This document shows positions 1 through 10,774 of a DNA stretch of 64,000 nucleotides, one piece after another. The stretch is from Haematobia irritans (taxonomy: Eukaryota; Arthropoda; Insecta; Diptera; Muscidae), in assembly GCF_050003625.1 (NCBI RefSeq), contig NC_134398.1, forward strand, positions 82,182,003-82,246,002, given 5' to 3'. Position 1 is the first letter of the stretch, and the number at the start of each line of letters is the position of its first letter. Made by a program: the position numbers and the translations under genes. The notes under the pieces were generated by a model. It worked only from the letters and a program-made list of their open reading frames with translations. It ran no database searches and had not been told where the DNA came from.

Positions 1-71
1 GCTCGGAATCAATACCAACATTTTTAAAGTAAAGACAAAATCTTTGGAACCTGGCATGCTTTTTTTCAGTG
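1..71. mobile_element. 3' end of a CACTG miniature element (family A)
   Basis: The window opens inside a copy of the commonest small element here. It ends in a T run and CAGTG followed by TA. The same terminal segment (CGGAATCAATACC ... AAATCTTTGGAACC ... CAGTG) closes the intact copy at 21816-22471. No coding capacity is seen in the family. Confidence 0.8.
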
Positions 72-334
72 TAATGAGACCTATTTCATATATATGTTAA
101 AGTTCTGTGGCTAACCAAGCTGAATTTAGAATTTGCAAATTTATAAGAAGCATTTTCCTTTGAATTCTAGAGAAATTATAAAATTCTAATCTGAGTGTTC
201 AAGAATATTATCGATCTTAATTCTGCAGATTTTTTATCGAATTACGCATTAAAAGTAAAATTTAGCAATTTTACTTCTAGTTTCAGGCAATTTGCGATAT
301 TTGCGCCTATTATGCCCGTAGAAGTCATATCGGA
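72..334. other. AT-rich stretch, nothing recognised
   Basis: No open frame of note, no tandem repeat and no second copy in this window was noticed. Confidence 0.5.
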
Positions 335-713
335 AGGTGTACACTGACACGATATTGACGTGACTCACGAAAATTTTCGTGAATCACGCATGAGTCACAC
401 TAATGGCAACGGCGTGAGTGTGATTAACAAACCAAATGTCGTGTGTGAGCGTGAGTCACGAATATAATTTCTTCGTGAGTGTGCGTGAAGAACGAATTTT
501 AAAATACGCTCACGAAAAAAATCCCGCTCACGGCCATAAAACGCTCATGGTGTCAAACACCATGATTATTCGTGAGTCACGACATTTTCGTGCTTGAGTA
601 CAAAGTTTATTTTTGTGAGTGTACGTGAGTCCCACCAAACAACATCGTGCGTCAGTAAGATTTTTCTGTTGTGAGTGAGCGTGAGCAAAATATTACTCAC
701 GTGCACACCTCTA
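335..713. mobile_element. Miniature element built of CGTGAGTCACG motifs, possibly hAT-type
   Basis: The segment is dominated by reiterated GTGAGTCACG / CGTGACTCACG words. Its ends are inverted (AGGTGTACAC at the left, GTGCACACCTCTA at the right). A second copy lies at 3883-4366. A terminus beginning TAGAGGTGTGCAC fits the TAGNG rule of many hAT elements, but I could not define an 8-bp target duplication, so the superfamily is uncertain. Confidence 0.6.
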
Positions 714-2275
714 ATATAGACCGATCTATACCAATGAACAGGTTTTTTTTACACTGCGGAACAAGAGGGCTAAATTTGATTGAAATCGTTAAAGAGTTAG
801 ATATAGCTCCCATAATAATGTTTTTCCGAATTGCATTTATATAGCCAAAATACCTCCATTTTCCTTGTAAATCGCCACTGCAAATCTAAATCAAATTTGA
901 GTAAAAATCAAAATTGCCTATACCTCTAATACATAAATTGTAAATGATGTTTTACGAAATTGCATAAAAATATCTGTAGATTAAAAATTTTCCAATTTTT
1001 TACTAACATTGTGCTTCGCTCCAGGACATTAGTCGATTTGAATTCTAAGCCATGAGATCTTGCAGAAGTCCAAAAAATTTTGGGAATATAAACTTTAGAT
1101 ATAAAACACAACTAACTGGAAGGATTTGAGATGGTATCGGAAATATGGATCCACAAAGTGGTTCAATGCAAACTTTAGACTTTACTTTTTGTTATGGATT
1201 AAAAAATACTTTTAGATTTCAAAATTTAGGCAAATGGTATAAAAGTTGCGGCTTTTATGTCATCAAATCGGGATATTTGGCTACATGGGGCAATATAAAA
1301 ACATGTACCGATATAAACCAATACATGTACCGATATAAACCAATACATATTTCAAAGTTGCGGCAAATCGGAGATTGGGCTACTTGGCAAATCGGATGAA
1401 AATTTCGGCATCTATACTCTTAACAAGTCAAATCGAGAGTATCGGTCTATTTGGTGGATAGGTCTATATGGAACCATACACACCATATTTGACATACACA
1501 GTCTTACACAAGTTTACATACGGTTTAAGAAATTGTATTTTCTTTAATTATTAAAATATAATAAAATATGCATATATATGCTTTAGATTTTGTAAATTAA
1601 TTTGAAAAACAAAGTATTTGCCCATTTTCAAGAAGATGTTTTTAGTCTGGATTATAAACAACAACAAGAAACATGTTTAGTTATAAGGTAAAACCTCAAG
1701 GGTATGTAAACTTATGTGAGACTGTGTATCTTTCTTCATTTAAAAAAAATAAAAAATAATAAAAAAAGCGAAACTGTCTATATAGAGGATTTGTCAAAGC
1801 ATGGAAAGATACCAAAATTATCTTTCTCGTTTCCGATATTTTAACAAACATTTTCATACAGAGACACAGACATTGTGTATGTGGCAATATGGTTTAGGGC
1901 CGACCTCTGAGTCGATGGCTAGATCGTCTGACTGTGAACACATTTTTGTGAGTCTAGGTCGCATTTTAAGTCCAATCGACTTCAAATTTCGCACAAGGTT
2001 GATTTGAAAGAAACCGCCTCAATATAGCTTCGATATATCTTTCGCCCCAGAAGGTAAGTTTTTGCCGTGTGTCAAATTTGGTTGAAATCAGTTCAGATTT
2101 AGACATAGCTCCAACATATATCTTTCGCTGGAGGTACACCCATATGAGTACATAGGTCTAAGTTTTACAACGATTTACATAGAATTTTACACGAATAATT
2201 CTTACTATACGTGTTATACAGTTAGATATAGCTTTCATATGTATATTTGACCCGATTTATACTCATATGAACACC
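714..2275 (-). repeat. Degraded 153-bp-family copy (subfamily a), inverted
   Basis: Read on the minus strand, 785-1110 matches 31840-32110 (same order: CTACAGACATTTTTATGCAATTT, then the ATTAGAGGTATAGG block, then GGGAGCTATAT). The end around 1900-2040 matches 7900-8000 and 32280-32400. It is the mirror orientation of the element at 6602-8094. The small open frames inside it are repeat-derived. Confidence 0.6.
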
Positions 2276-2513
2276 GTAGGTTAGGTTAAGTTAGGTTAAA
2301 GTGACAGCCCGATTAAGTTTCAGGCTCACTTCGACTATGCAGTCCATTGTGATTCCACATTTAACTAAAAGTAACTTTACATATGGGCACTTCTAGTTTT
2401 ATCCACTGAACCTTCTCTATTATTTTCATTTGTTGAACGAACCAGATTGTTCCAAATACATTAACAGACTGCTTAAGTTAACGTTTTCTAGGTTTGCCAG
2501 TAATCTAAAGCTA
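2276..2513 (-). mobile_element. 3' end of a non-LTR retrotransposon (RNase H-bearing family)
   Basis: The segment starts with GGTTAGGTTAAGTTAGGTTAA and continues with the 3' UTR and last codons seen in the longer copy at 12800-13544. The copy is cut off by the CACTG element that begins at 2514. Confidence 0.75.
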
Positions 2514-3127
2514 CACTGAAACAAAAGCATGTCCGGTTCCAAAGATTTTGTCTTTACTTTAAAAATTTAGGTATTTATTCCGAGCCAAAGAAGCGGAGAA
2601 TTAATGTAGGGATACTTTTAAGACTTTTAAATTTGGGTTTTGTGTACTTGATTCTAGGAAGCAAATTTTAATTGTTCGCTTTTTCAGCTTTTTTTCTTCA
2701 TATGCTACCAAAGTCCTTTAAAAACGAGTTAACGACAACTTTATTTTCCAAATTCAGACTCTACTTCCAGTACAAATTATTCAATGTTTCAAGTACAAAA
2801 CGTCTTTAAAATAAAGTGTTGAAAAACATGTCCTATATTTGAACGATTTTTTTTCTTTGTAGTCAAGATGCAAAAAAAGAACAAATTTAAAGACAATTTC
2901 ATTAATTTTAAAGATTTTTTTTCTGAATTATTAAAGTCAAGTTGACCTTTCCCAAAAAAAATATTCTTTCATGTTATGATACCCATTTTTAATTCAAATT
3001 ATAAGGACAATACGACTTCATAGAAAAGTTTATCGACTTTTGGACAAGGAAAACAACTTTATATTAGAGAAATGCGTCTTCTATGCTAAGCAAAATTTGC
3101 ATACGTATTTTTAGGACATGAAATCAT
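2514..3127 (-). mobile_element. CACTG miniature element, family A, one end missing
   Basis: It begins CACTGAAACAAAAGCATG after TA and runs through the family landmarks in reverse order relative to 21816-22471. It fades out just before the expected second terminal repeat. Confidence 0.75.
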
Positions 3128-3440
3128 TTATTCTAATAATACCCCTCACATTCTTAGATTTACTAATTCGGTCTTTCTAGTTTACTCACTTGTTTGTTAA
3201 TAATAAAAAACTACTCGAGTAGTTAGAATATTATGCCTTGATGTCGTAATGCGAACATATCACAAATGTCGCAATTGAAGTTTGTGGTTCAGTGTGTTAT
3301 GGCGTTCTTTTGTCGTTCCAGCAGGCCCAGAATTCTTCTATTTTCTAATTCTAAAAATTAGATAGTTGTTGTTTTTTTTATTTTTTAATAAAGACATCAA
3401 GACGAAATAAGAAATAAATAATCATCAAAATTACCATTTC
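3128..3440. repeat. Repeat remnants with a degenerate tRNA-like module
   Basis: 3160-3290 carries the TTTACTCACTTGTTTGTTAATAATAAA and GAACATATCACAAATG segments found at the edge of the 153-bp subfamily d copies. 3276-3345 resembles the tRNA-like module at 26004-26072, with a weak A-box-like GTGGTTCAGTGTG. No gene is supported. Confidence 0.45.
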
Positions 3441-3715
3441 ATGGATACACCACCACCCAGGAACGTAAGGGTTGGTGTACATCATCTAGAGCGCGAAAAT
3501 CCAGCGCTACAAAAAAAAAAAAAAGAAAAAAGAATTTTCCAGGCTGGTTTAAACAGGATTCCTGAGGATACTGTAGCTGAAGCGGTGAGAAGCTACAAGG
3601 TCAATCCAGTTATCGGAGACCGACTACCGCCCATAGCACCGGAGGAAAGAGAACTCCCACGGCAGATAGTTTTAGCCCAATTAAGATCTGGCTAGTGCTG
3701 CCGCCTCAATTCCTA
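3441..3715 (+). pseudogene. Jockey-type non-LTR retrotransposon, C-terminal fragment
   Basis: An open frame of 84 codons ends in a stretch (around residues 58-84) with DRLPPIAPEERELPR followed by LAQLRSG. That wording is typical of the region downstream of the reverse transcriptase in Jockey-like retrotransposons, where the family normally continues with GYC and LNSY. Here the glycine is followed by TAG; after the stop the same frame reads CCRLNSY and is then cut by a CACTG element at 3716. The upstream part contains an A run and is not recognisable, and the ATG is not a natural start. Family assignment rests on remembered motifs; there is no sign of function. Confidence 0.6.
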
Positions 3716-3875
3716 TACTGAAAAAAATATTGTCGTGAGGCCAAAGATTTCATGTCCTTAAAATACGAATGCAAATTTTGCTTAGCATAAAAGACGCATT
3801 TTTCTGATAAAAAGTTTTTTTCTTTGTCCAAAAGTCGGTAAAATTTTCAATGAAGTCGTATTGTCCTTATAATTA
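3716..3875 (+). mobile_element. CACTG miniature element, family A, 5' fragment
   Basis: It begins ACTGAAAAAAATATTGTCGTG and follows the family for about 160 bp to the ATTGTCCTTATAATTAAGTGA landmark. It is then replaced by the CGTGAGTCACG element. It interrupts the Jockey fragment. Confidence 0.75.
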
Positions 3876-3882
3876 AGTGAGT

Positions 3883-4366
3883 AAATCATACTCACGGAAG
3901 ATATTGTTTGGTAGGACTCACGCTCACGCACACTCATTAAAAGAAAATTTGTACTCACGCACGAAAACGTCGTGACTCACGAAAAATACCGTGACTCGCA
4001 AAAAATATCGTGCCCCACGAATAATTTTATGAGTAATTTACCTTACCGAAGTGTCTGAAAACATGAGCATTATTAAAATCGAGAGTGCTACTAAAATTGT
4101 AATTGTGTCACTAAAATTGTAATTGAATTTAACTCTTAAGCGTTTTATGTTGGTGAGCAGGATTATTTTCGTGAGCGTAATTCGTTACTCACGCACACTC
4201 ACGAAGATATTATTTTCGTGACTCACGCTCACGCACGACATTTTGGTTTGTTAATCACGCTCACGCACACTAACGCCGTTGTCATGAGCTTGGCTAAGGA
4301 CTCACGCACGAATCACGAAAATTTTCGTGAGTAACGACAATTTCGTGTCACGTGCACACCTATAAA
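3883..4366. mobile_element. Second CGTGAGTCACG-type miniature element
   Basis: It has the same motif-rich composition as 335-713 and ends in CACGTGCACACCTATA. The left terminus is missing at the junction with the preceding CACTG fragment. Confidence 0.6.
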
Positions 4367-4760
4367 CCAAACACGCTTAATCCTCAAAGATACCATATAC
4401 TTACACAATGTGCACAATTTCAACTGAGTCGGATGAAATTTTGTTCCGTATACCACTTCAAACAGATCGGAAAAAATTTGAACCTCCAGGAAGCTCCGGA
4501 AATCAACTGTCCGGAAAAGAATTGTATCGGTGATAAAAGTGGTCAGTTTTTGGACATTTCTGCGATTTTGAGCATGAAGATGAAAATTTTCCGTACTAAT
4601 GTATTCAGCATATTTGTTGGCCGTTCAAGGGCTACAACTTTGCTAAATACATCAAACACGAATTCATAGCATTTTTCGAGATATGGCCATACAAAATTGC
4701 AAAAAAGTGCTCAAAAATTGAAGGCTCATAAACGTGAACTGCAAAATCCTTTTGCGCTGC
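4367..4760. repeat. Interspersed repeat with an inverted counterpart at 27400-27808
   Basis: The words GAAGATGAAAATTTTCCG, CATATTTGTTGGCCG and GCAAAAAAGTGC occur in the same order as on the opposite strand of 27400-27808. The 105-codon frame at 4352-4669 is part of this repeat and has no recognisable domain. Confidence 0.6.
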
Positions 4761-4922
4761 TATTGAAGTTGTACTCTGGTAGTTGATTTGAATGAAGAAA
4801 TAAAAAAAATTGTCTAATTTTTACAATTTGAAAAAGTTTTCCAATCCAACCGAGGGTCCAACCTGGGTCTGGAGGCACTTTAACACAAAGCCTTAACATA
4901 CCGAAACGTCAACTCAAATGTA
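4761..4922 (-). repeat. tRNA-like module and left flank of a mariner-interrupted repeat
   Basis: 4845-4905 on the minus strand resembles the module at 26004-26072. The GAAACGTCAACTCAAATG that abuts the mariner also appears, uninterrupted, at 25921-25938. The flank therefore continues at 5609. Confidence 0.5.
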
Positions 4923-5606
4923 ACAGGTTGGCTGATTTTTTGTCCGTTTTTATTATTTAACATAGTTCCCTTCAAGAGCGATACAACGATTATAACGACC
5001 TTCCAATTTTTTGATACCTTCGGTTTTGCCTCAAAATAGGCCTCAGTTTCGGCGATCACCTCTTCATTGCAGCCAAATTTTTTACCTGCGAGCATTTTGA
5101 GGTCTGAGAACAAGAAAAAGTCGCTGTGGGCCAGATCTGGAGAATACGGTGGGTGCTATCTCTGCTATCTTGATCAACTTCATTTTACGGTCATTCAAAA
5201 TCATTTTGTGGATTTTTTGATGTTTTCGTCGGTAACCACCTCTTTCGGGCGTCCACTGCGCTCACCGTCCTCCGTGCTCATTTCACCACGCTTGAATTTT
5301 GCATACCAATCAATTATTGTTGATTTCCCTGGGGCAGAGTCCGGAAACTCATTATAAAGCCAAGTTTTTGCTTCCACCGTATTTTTTCTCTTCAGAAAAT
5401 AATATTTTATCAAAAAACGAAATTACTTTTTTTCACAATAACAAAAATTGCTTCACAAAAGACGCTCTATCCCACAAACTAATTGACTTACAAACGTCAA
5501 ATTTTGACACGAATCATTTGAAGGTTTGTACTATATAAAAATAACATGCATTTAATACTAGCGACGCCATCTATGTGTCAGACCGGGGACTTATCAGCCA
5601 ACCTGT
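4923..5606 (-). mobile_element. Irritans-type mariner, internally deleted
   Basis: The ends are inverted copies of ACAGGTTGGCTGA flanked by TA. The right terminus reads inward as ACAGGTTGGCTGATAAG followed by TCCCCGGTCT, the sequence I associate with Himar1. It is 684 bp against roughly 1.29 kb for a complete irritans mariner. Comparison with 53448-54637 places a deletion of about 0.5 kb near 5150-5170. Confidence 0.9.
4930..5455 (-). pseudogene. Mariner transposase remnant (DD34D, irritans subfamily)
   Basis: The N-terminal frame (5201-5413) contains the helix-turn-helix region with DSAPGKSTIIDWYAKFKRG and RSGRPKEVV. The C-terminal frame (4880-5113) has CNEEVIAETEAYFEAKPK. The original ATG has been lost and the N-terminal codons are frameshifted. 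The internal deletion removes the first two catalytic aspartates but leaves the SPDLAHSD segment with the third. A 16-bp deletion after EAKPK, visible against the copy at 53.5 kb, changes frame again. This is a dead transposase gene; the family assignment is secure and the lesions are read by comparison with the other copy in the window. Confidence 0.9.
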
Positions 5607-5608
5607 TA

Positions 5609-6235
5609 TGTAGTATGTTCGCATTACGGCATCAAGGCATAATGTTATAACTACTTCTCCAGAAGTTCTTTATTATTATGAACAAATATACGGTTCTTAG
5701 GGCCAAATTCTGCAAAATCGGCAGAACCATTTGTACATTTCCAAGTCTAAATCAACGATATTTTGAATTTTTGGTTGATAGAACAAAAGATTGCGGCCTG
5801 CCAAATTTGTGATCAGTTAATAAAAAAGGGAGCTATATGTAAATCTGAACCGATTTCAATGAAATTTTGTACACTTGAAAAGTATTTTGAGTTAAATCTC
5901 GCGACGATCGGTTAGAAAATAAGCGTTTGTTGAAATCGGGCAATACATATACATGGGAGTTATATGTAAAAAGTAAACAGCAATCAATAGAGCCAAGAAA
6001 ACACCATGTACCGAATTTAATCAAAATCGATTAAAAATTGCAACCGGGATCCTACAACATGACGGACGGATATCAAGGGTTTGATCGACTCAGGAGGTGA
6101 TTCTGAGTCGATCGGATATATTTGCAATATCTCTGGCAGGACAGATCAAAGTTATTAAACCCTGACCACTATGTGGGCTAGGGCATAAAAATTAAAGAAC
6201 GCAGGTTCAATTCTCATGTTATTACACTAGTTTAC
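5609..6235. repeat. 153-bp-family copy, subfamily d
   Basis: It carries GGGAGCTATATGTAAATCTG, the ACTCAGGAGGTGATTCTGAG hairpin and GCCCTGACCAC-type tail sequences. A closely matching inverted copy occupies 24425-25920, where it is interrupted by a DD41D mariner. The unit spacing here is shortened (about 123 bp). Confidence 0.65.
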
Positions 6236-6435
6236 AAAAAAAAATCATGTAGATTTGGATTCAGCGTAACCTTAAAAATGATATTCCATTCTTAATCAAC
6301 AGAACCGTAACAAAAATAAACTTATTACATGCAATAAACTTATAACCTATTAGAAAATGTTATTTTTGTATGGAAATCGCGATTTATATCAATTCAGTAA
6401 ATCGTGAATCTAGATCTAAATTTTCGATACCATCA

Positions 6436-6835
6436 TATCACATCCGTCAAATGTGTTGGGGGCTATATATAAAGGTTTGTCCCAAATACATACATTTAAA
6501 TATCACTCGATCTGGACATAGTTTGATAGACTTCTACAAAATCTATAGACTCAAAATTTAAGTCGGCTAAAGCCCTAAGGTGGAACACAATGTTAGTAAA
6601 AAACAAGTAAGGAAAGTCTAAAGTCGGGCGGGTCCGACTATATTATACCCTGCACCACCTTGTATGTCTATCCGTCAAATGTGTTGGGTGCTATATATAA
6701 AGGTTTGTCCCAAATACATACATTTAAATATCACTCGATCTGGGCAGAATTTGATAGACTTCTACAAAATCTATAGACTCAAATTTTAAGTCGGCTAATG
6801 CATTAGGGTGGGACACAATGTTAGTAAAAAATAAC
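6436..6835 (+). repeat. Direct duplication of about 165 bp
   Basis: ATCCGTCAAATGTGTTGGG through GTTAGTAAAAA occurs near 6442-6602 and again near 6669-6830 with few differences. The two units are separated by the GTCGGGCGGGTCCGAC head sequence of the 153-bp family. Confidence 0.75.
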
Positions 6836-8094
6836 TTATAATACCCTGTTCCACAGTGTGGCGCAGGGTATAAATATGGGAAACATTTAAATCGGAAGCA
6901 ATTTTAAGGAAACTTCGCAAAAGTTTATTTATGATTTATCGCTCGATATATATGTATTAGAAGTTTAGGAAAATTAGAGTCATTTTTACAACTTTTCGAC
7001 TAAGCAGTGGCGATTTTACAAGGAAAATGTTTGTATTTTGACCCTTTTTGTCGAAATCGGAAAAACATATATATGGGAGCTATATCTAAATCTGAACCGA
7101 TTTCAAACAAATTTGGCACACATGACTATATTACTAATTGTACTCCTAGTGGAAAATTTCAACCAAATTGGGAAAAAAATCTGGCTTCTGGGGCCATATA
7201 AGTCCATATCGGACGAAAAAGATATATGGAAGCTATATCTAAATCTGAACCGATTTCAATCAAATTTGGCACACATAGCTTTAATGCTAATTCTACTCCC
7301 TGTACAAAATTTCAACCAACCTGGAGCAAAAAATTGGCCTCTGTGGTCATATGAGTGTAAATCGGGCGAAAGCTATATATGGGAGCTATATCTAAATTTG
7401 AACCGATTTCAACCAAATTTGGCACGCATAGCTATAATGCTAATTCTACTCCCTGTGCAAAATTTCAACTAAATCGGAGCAAAGAATTGGCCTCTGTGGT
7501 CATATGAGTGTAAATCGGGCGAACGATATATATGGCAGCTATATCTAAATCTGAACCGATTTCAATAAAATTTGGCACACTTGACTACACTACTAATTGT
7601 ACTCCTAGTGCAAAATTTCAACCAAATTGGGGTAAAACTCTGGCTTCTGGGACCGTATTAGTCCATAACGGGCGAAACATATATATGGGAGCTATATCTA
7701 AATCTGAACCGATTTCAATAAAATTTTTCACACTTGACTAAAGTACTAATTGTTCTTCTTGTGCAAAATTTTAAGCAAATTAGGGTAAAACTCTGGCTTC
7801 TGGGGCCATATAAATTCATATCGGGCGAAATATATATATGGGAGCTATATCTAAATCTGAACCGATTTATTCCACAATAAATAGGGATCTATTCTGAGCC
7901 AAAACACATACTTGTGCCAAATTTGAAGTCGATTGGACTAAAACTTCGACCTAGACTTTGATTACAAAGTCTCTCAGGAGCCCACCCTGAGCATTTTTGC
8001 CAAAGACACCATGTGTCTATCTCGTCTCCTTCTGGGTGTTGCAAACATATGCAACTTATAATACCCTGTTCCACAGTGTGGCGCAGGGTATAAA
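6602..8094 (+). repeat. 153-bp-family element, subfamily a, with head and tail
   Basis: It starts with ACAAGTAAGGAAAGTCTAAA and the imperfect palindrome AGTCGGGCGGGTCCGACT, then TATACCCTGCACCACC. It ends with ATACCCTGTTCCACAGTGTG and GCAGGGTATAAA. An extra copy of that tail at 6840-6874 suggests a short deletion copy fused to a longer one. The 153-bp array lies inside. Confidence 0.7.
7060..7990 (+). repeat. Tandem array with exact 153-bp period, six units
   Basis: The GGGAGCTATAT-type landmark starts at 7075, 7228, 7381, 7534, 7687 and 7840, a constant step of 153 bp despite many substitutions between units. Because 153 equals 51 codons, long open frames persist in more than one frame (for example 7038-7472 and 7532-7741). 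In the latter the unit begins with MGAISKSEPIS and includes FGT, KFQ and NW. I regard these frames as a by-product of the array, not as a demonstrated gene. Confidence 0.85.
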
Positions 8095-8480
8095 TATTTT
8101 CTTAATTCCAAAAATCCTAAATCCTCAAAACAAGTCTTAGCCTATATTTGAAGCTTAAATCTCTTAAATCTAAAGATTCAACATTTCAGTTAATTTAAGG
8201 ACGATTTCTTTCAATCAAAAATGTGTTTCTTTACATTAAGGAAACATTTTCCTTAGTTTAAAGACATGCATTTTTAACGAAGGGACGCAAATTTTCAAAG
8301 TGTGTGTCCTAAATTTAATGAAAAAAAATTTTTGAAGCAAAGATTATAAACTTTCTTTTAATAAAAATTTCATTATTTAAAAAAAAATGCCTTTAATATA
8401 ATGAAATAGCGCATCCCAAAATTGAGGTTGCGTAATCTTTAATATCGCGTAAACATTTTTTTCAGTGCGTGTTCACGTTA
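8095..8480 (-). repeat. CACTG-related repeat (family B), degraded
   Basis: On the minus strand it matches 23440-24040 and the family B copies at 19841-20301 and 28676-29193: GTCCTAAATTTAATG, GACGCAAATTTTCAAA and TGTGTTTCTTTAC in the same order. The terminal CAGTG lies near 8472. Confidence 0.6.
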
Positions 8481-8912
8481 CCGCGGGTTCACTGTATATC
8501 CATACCACACTTTTAATGTGCATATTTTCGAAGCCCACGTCTAATATAAATTAAATAAGCAGGAATCACCCTGTAGTTGGTAAATTTAAACTTCTTGAAT
8601 ATATGTGTTAGTTTTTGCCTTTGAAACTATTCTATAAATAGAACACATGATTGTATGTATTGTATGCTTTTCTCCCATTTTGAGCAAAGGGCTTTCTTAT
8701 TGTCTTACACGATCTTTACTCGATGATTGTTGCTGAAAACTACACCCAGAAAAAAGTGAAGCCACTATGAAAGAAAATTTAAATTAGAAAATTAACTAGA
8801 ATATTTCAGCAATTGCAACATTGTACAAATTAGTTAATCAATTTTGTCAAATTGAAGATAATTTATTAAAAATAAAACATTAACATTTTTTACGTAAACA
8901 TAACTACCCAGC
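8481..8912 (-). repeat. Interspersed repeat with CACCCTGTAGTTG, joined to an E-type fragment
   Basis: 8495-8745 is the inverted counterpart of 23170-23440 and also resembles 34680-34880 and 27265-27343 (CTATAAATAGAACACATG, GCAAAGGGCTTTCTTATTG). 8745-8912 begins ACACCCAGAAAAAAGTG and carries GAACTAAAAT-type sequence of the E family. Confidence 0.55.
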
Positions 8913-9189
8913 AAACAGGGCTTCCAAAATTTTACATGAGCTTGCCATAGGACGGAAGTACTCTACTGCGCTGCTGTAGAAATTGTACTCTGGTAGTTGA
9001 TTTGAATGAAGAAATAAAAAAATTGTCTAATTTTTAAAATTTTAAAAAGTTTTTCGATCCCACCGAGCTACAAACCCACGCGGCTGCCGTCACATATACA
9101 ATTGAGACGGTTGTGATATGTTCGCATTACGTCATCAAAGCATAATATTCTAACTATTTCTTGAATAGTTTTTAATTATTATGAACAAA
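8913..9189 (-). repeat. Left flank of a subfamily d copy with a degenerate tRNA-like module
   Basis: CTCTGGTAGTTGATTTGAATG, AAGAAATAAAAAAATTGTCT and the tRNA-like remnant near 9050-9090 repeat what is seen at 4740-4905 and, inverted, at 26000-26220. Confidence 0.5.
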
Positions 9190-10600
9190 TAAGTGAGTAA
9201 AGTAGAAAGTCTGGCGGGTCGGTTCGCATTATCATACCCTAAACCATCCCGTCCTAATTAGTAAATTTACGAGTTTATTATTAGTATTATTAAAATAAAT
9301 TTGGGATATAAACTTAACATTCGATGATATTTTAGAGGTTTGGTTGGTACTGCAGAAGGTTAGATCTATTAATATACATATATTATTATATTATGGAAAA
9401 ATATACGGTTATTAGGGCCAAATTCTGCAAAACTGGCCGATAATTTTTGTTTGGGAGCTATATTTAAGTCTAAACTACTTGCAATGACATTTTGCAGGTT
9501 TGGTTGATACCACAAAAGATTGCGGGAGCTATTTGTAAATCTGAACAGATTACAATGAAATTGAAAATTAAAATTGAATTAAACAACAGAACCAACAAAA
9601 CACCCTGTACGGAATTTCATTAAAATCGGTTAAAAATTGAAAACGGAATTCTACGAACAACAAATACATGGACGAACGAACTCAAAGGTCAGATCGACTC
9701 AGGAGGATATTCTGAGTCGATCGGTATATATTTTCAATATCTCTGGTAGGACAGATCAAAGTTATTATGCCCTGACCACAATGAGCTTCAGGGTATAAAA
9801 ATAAAGAACGCAGGTTCAATTCTTGGCGAAATTTGTGTTAGATAGATTATCGAAAGATTGTTTTTGTATTTGTACCTACCAGAAATATTGATTTTAGACC
9901 CCATAAAATATATACCGATCTACTCGGAATCACCTCCTGAGTCGATCTAGCCCTTGCTATCCGTCCGTCTGTCCATGTATTTGTTTTTCGCAGGATTCCG
10001 GTCGCAATTAGTAACCGATTTTGATGATGATTTGGAAGAAATCGGATCATATGTATATGTATCGCTCAATTACGACAAACGGGATCACGTTGCGCTTTAT
10101 TACTTACCGATCGTTGTCAAATTTGGCACAAATTAATATTTTCCATAACTTTTCAAGTCTGCAAAATTTCATCGAAATCGGTTCAGATTTAGATATAGCT
10201 CTTATATATATGTATCGCCCGATTTTCCCAAATTTGGCCATAAAACCCTGATTTATAAACCGATCTTACTCAATCTCAGCATACTATAATATTTTATAAC
10301 ACTAGTAATATGTGCACAAAATCATCGAGATCGGTTCAGATTTAGCTTTAGCTCCCATATATATGTATCGCCCGATTTCCATAAATTTGACCATAAAACT
10401 CTTATTTATCAACCGATCATACTAAAATTTAGCACAAGGTAACCTTCTGTGCTATCAACTAAACCTGCATAATATTAAATGTTACTCCAATTTCAAATTT
10501 AGATGTATTGTCTGATCGAACTTAGACCTACACATAGCTCTTACATAAATATATTGCCCGATTTCATAAATTTGGCTACATTATCCACACTAATTGTGCC
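9190..10600. repeat. 153-bp-family copy, subfamily d (long)
   Basis: Two inward-facing halves carry the ACTCAGGAGG hairpin (near 9698 and 9936). Within 10030-10370 the GCTCCCATATA-type landmark recurs at 10045, 10198 and 10351, again a step of 153 bp. Segments 9680-10250 match 20330-20553 and 22807-23130 in inverted orientation. Confidence 0.65.
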
Positions 10601-10647
10601 GATTTCCTATTTTGTTAATAATAAACTCAATATTAGTGACCTACTAA

Positions 10648-10719
10648 CTCTGTAGTGCAATGGTTAGTATACCCACATTGCATACAAAGGGTCGTGGGTT
10701 AAAACCCATTTCTACCAAA
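10648..10719 (+). repeat. tRNA-like module
   Basis: A-box-like TAGTGCAATGGTTAGTAT is followed about 40 bp later by a B-box-like GGGTTAAAACCC. It resembles the plus-strand modules at 41423 and 43900. It does not look like a functional tRNA, since the T loop lost its TTCGA consensus. Confidence 0.5.
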
Positions 10720-10774
10720 CACCAAAAACGTTTTTCAGCTGTGGATATCCTCACCTAAGCTTCTCTACACTAAC

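Noticed and set aside
7038..7472. 144-codon frame as a real repeat protein gene
   Set aside because: Two different frames stay open across the array because the unit is a multiple of three; no start context, no promoter, and the same sequence is dispersed in decayed form.
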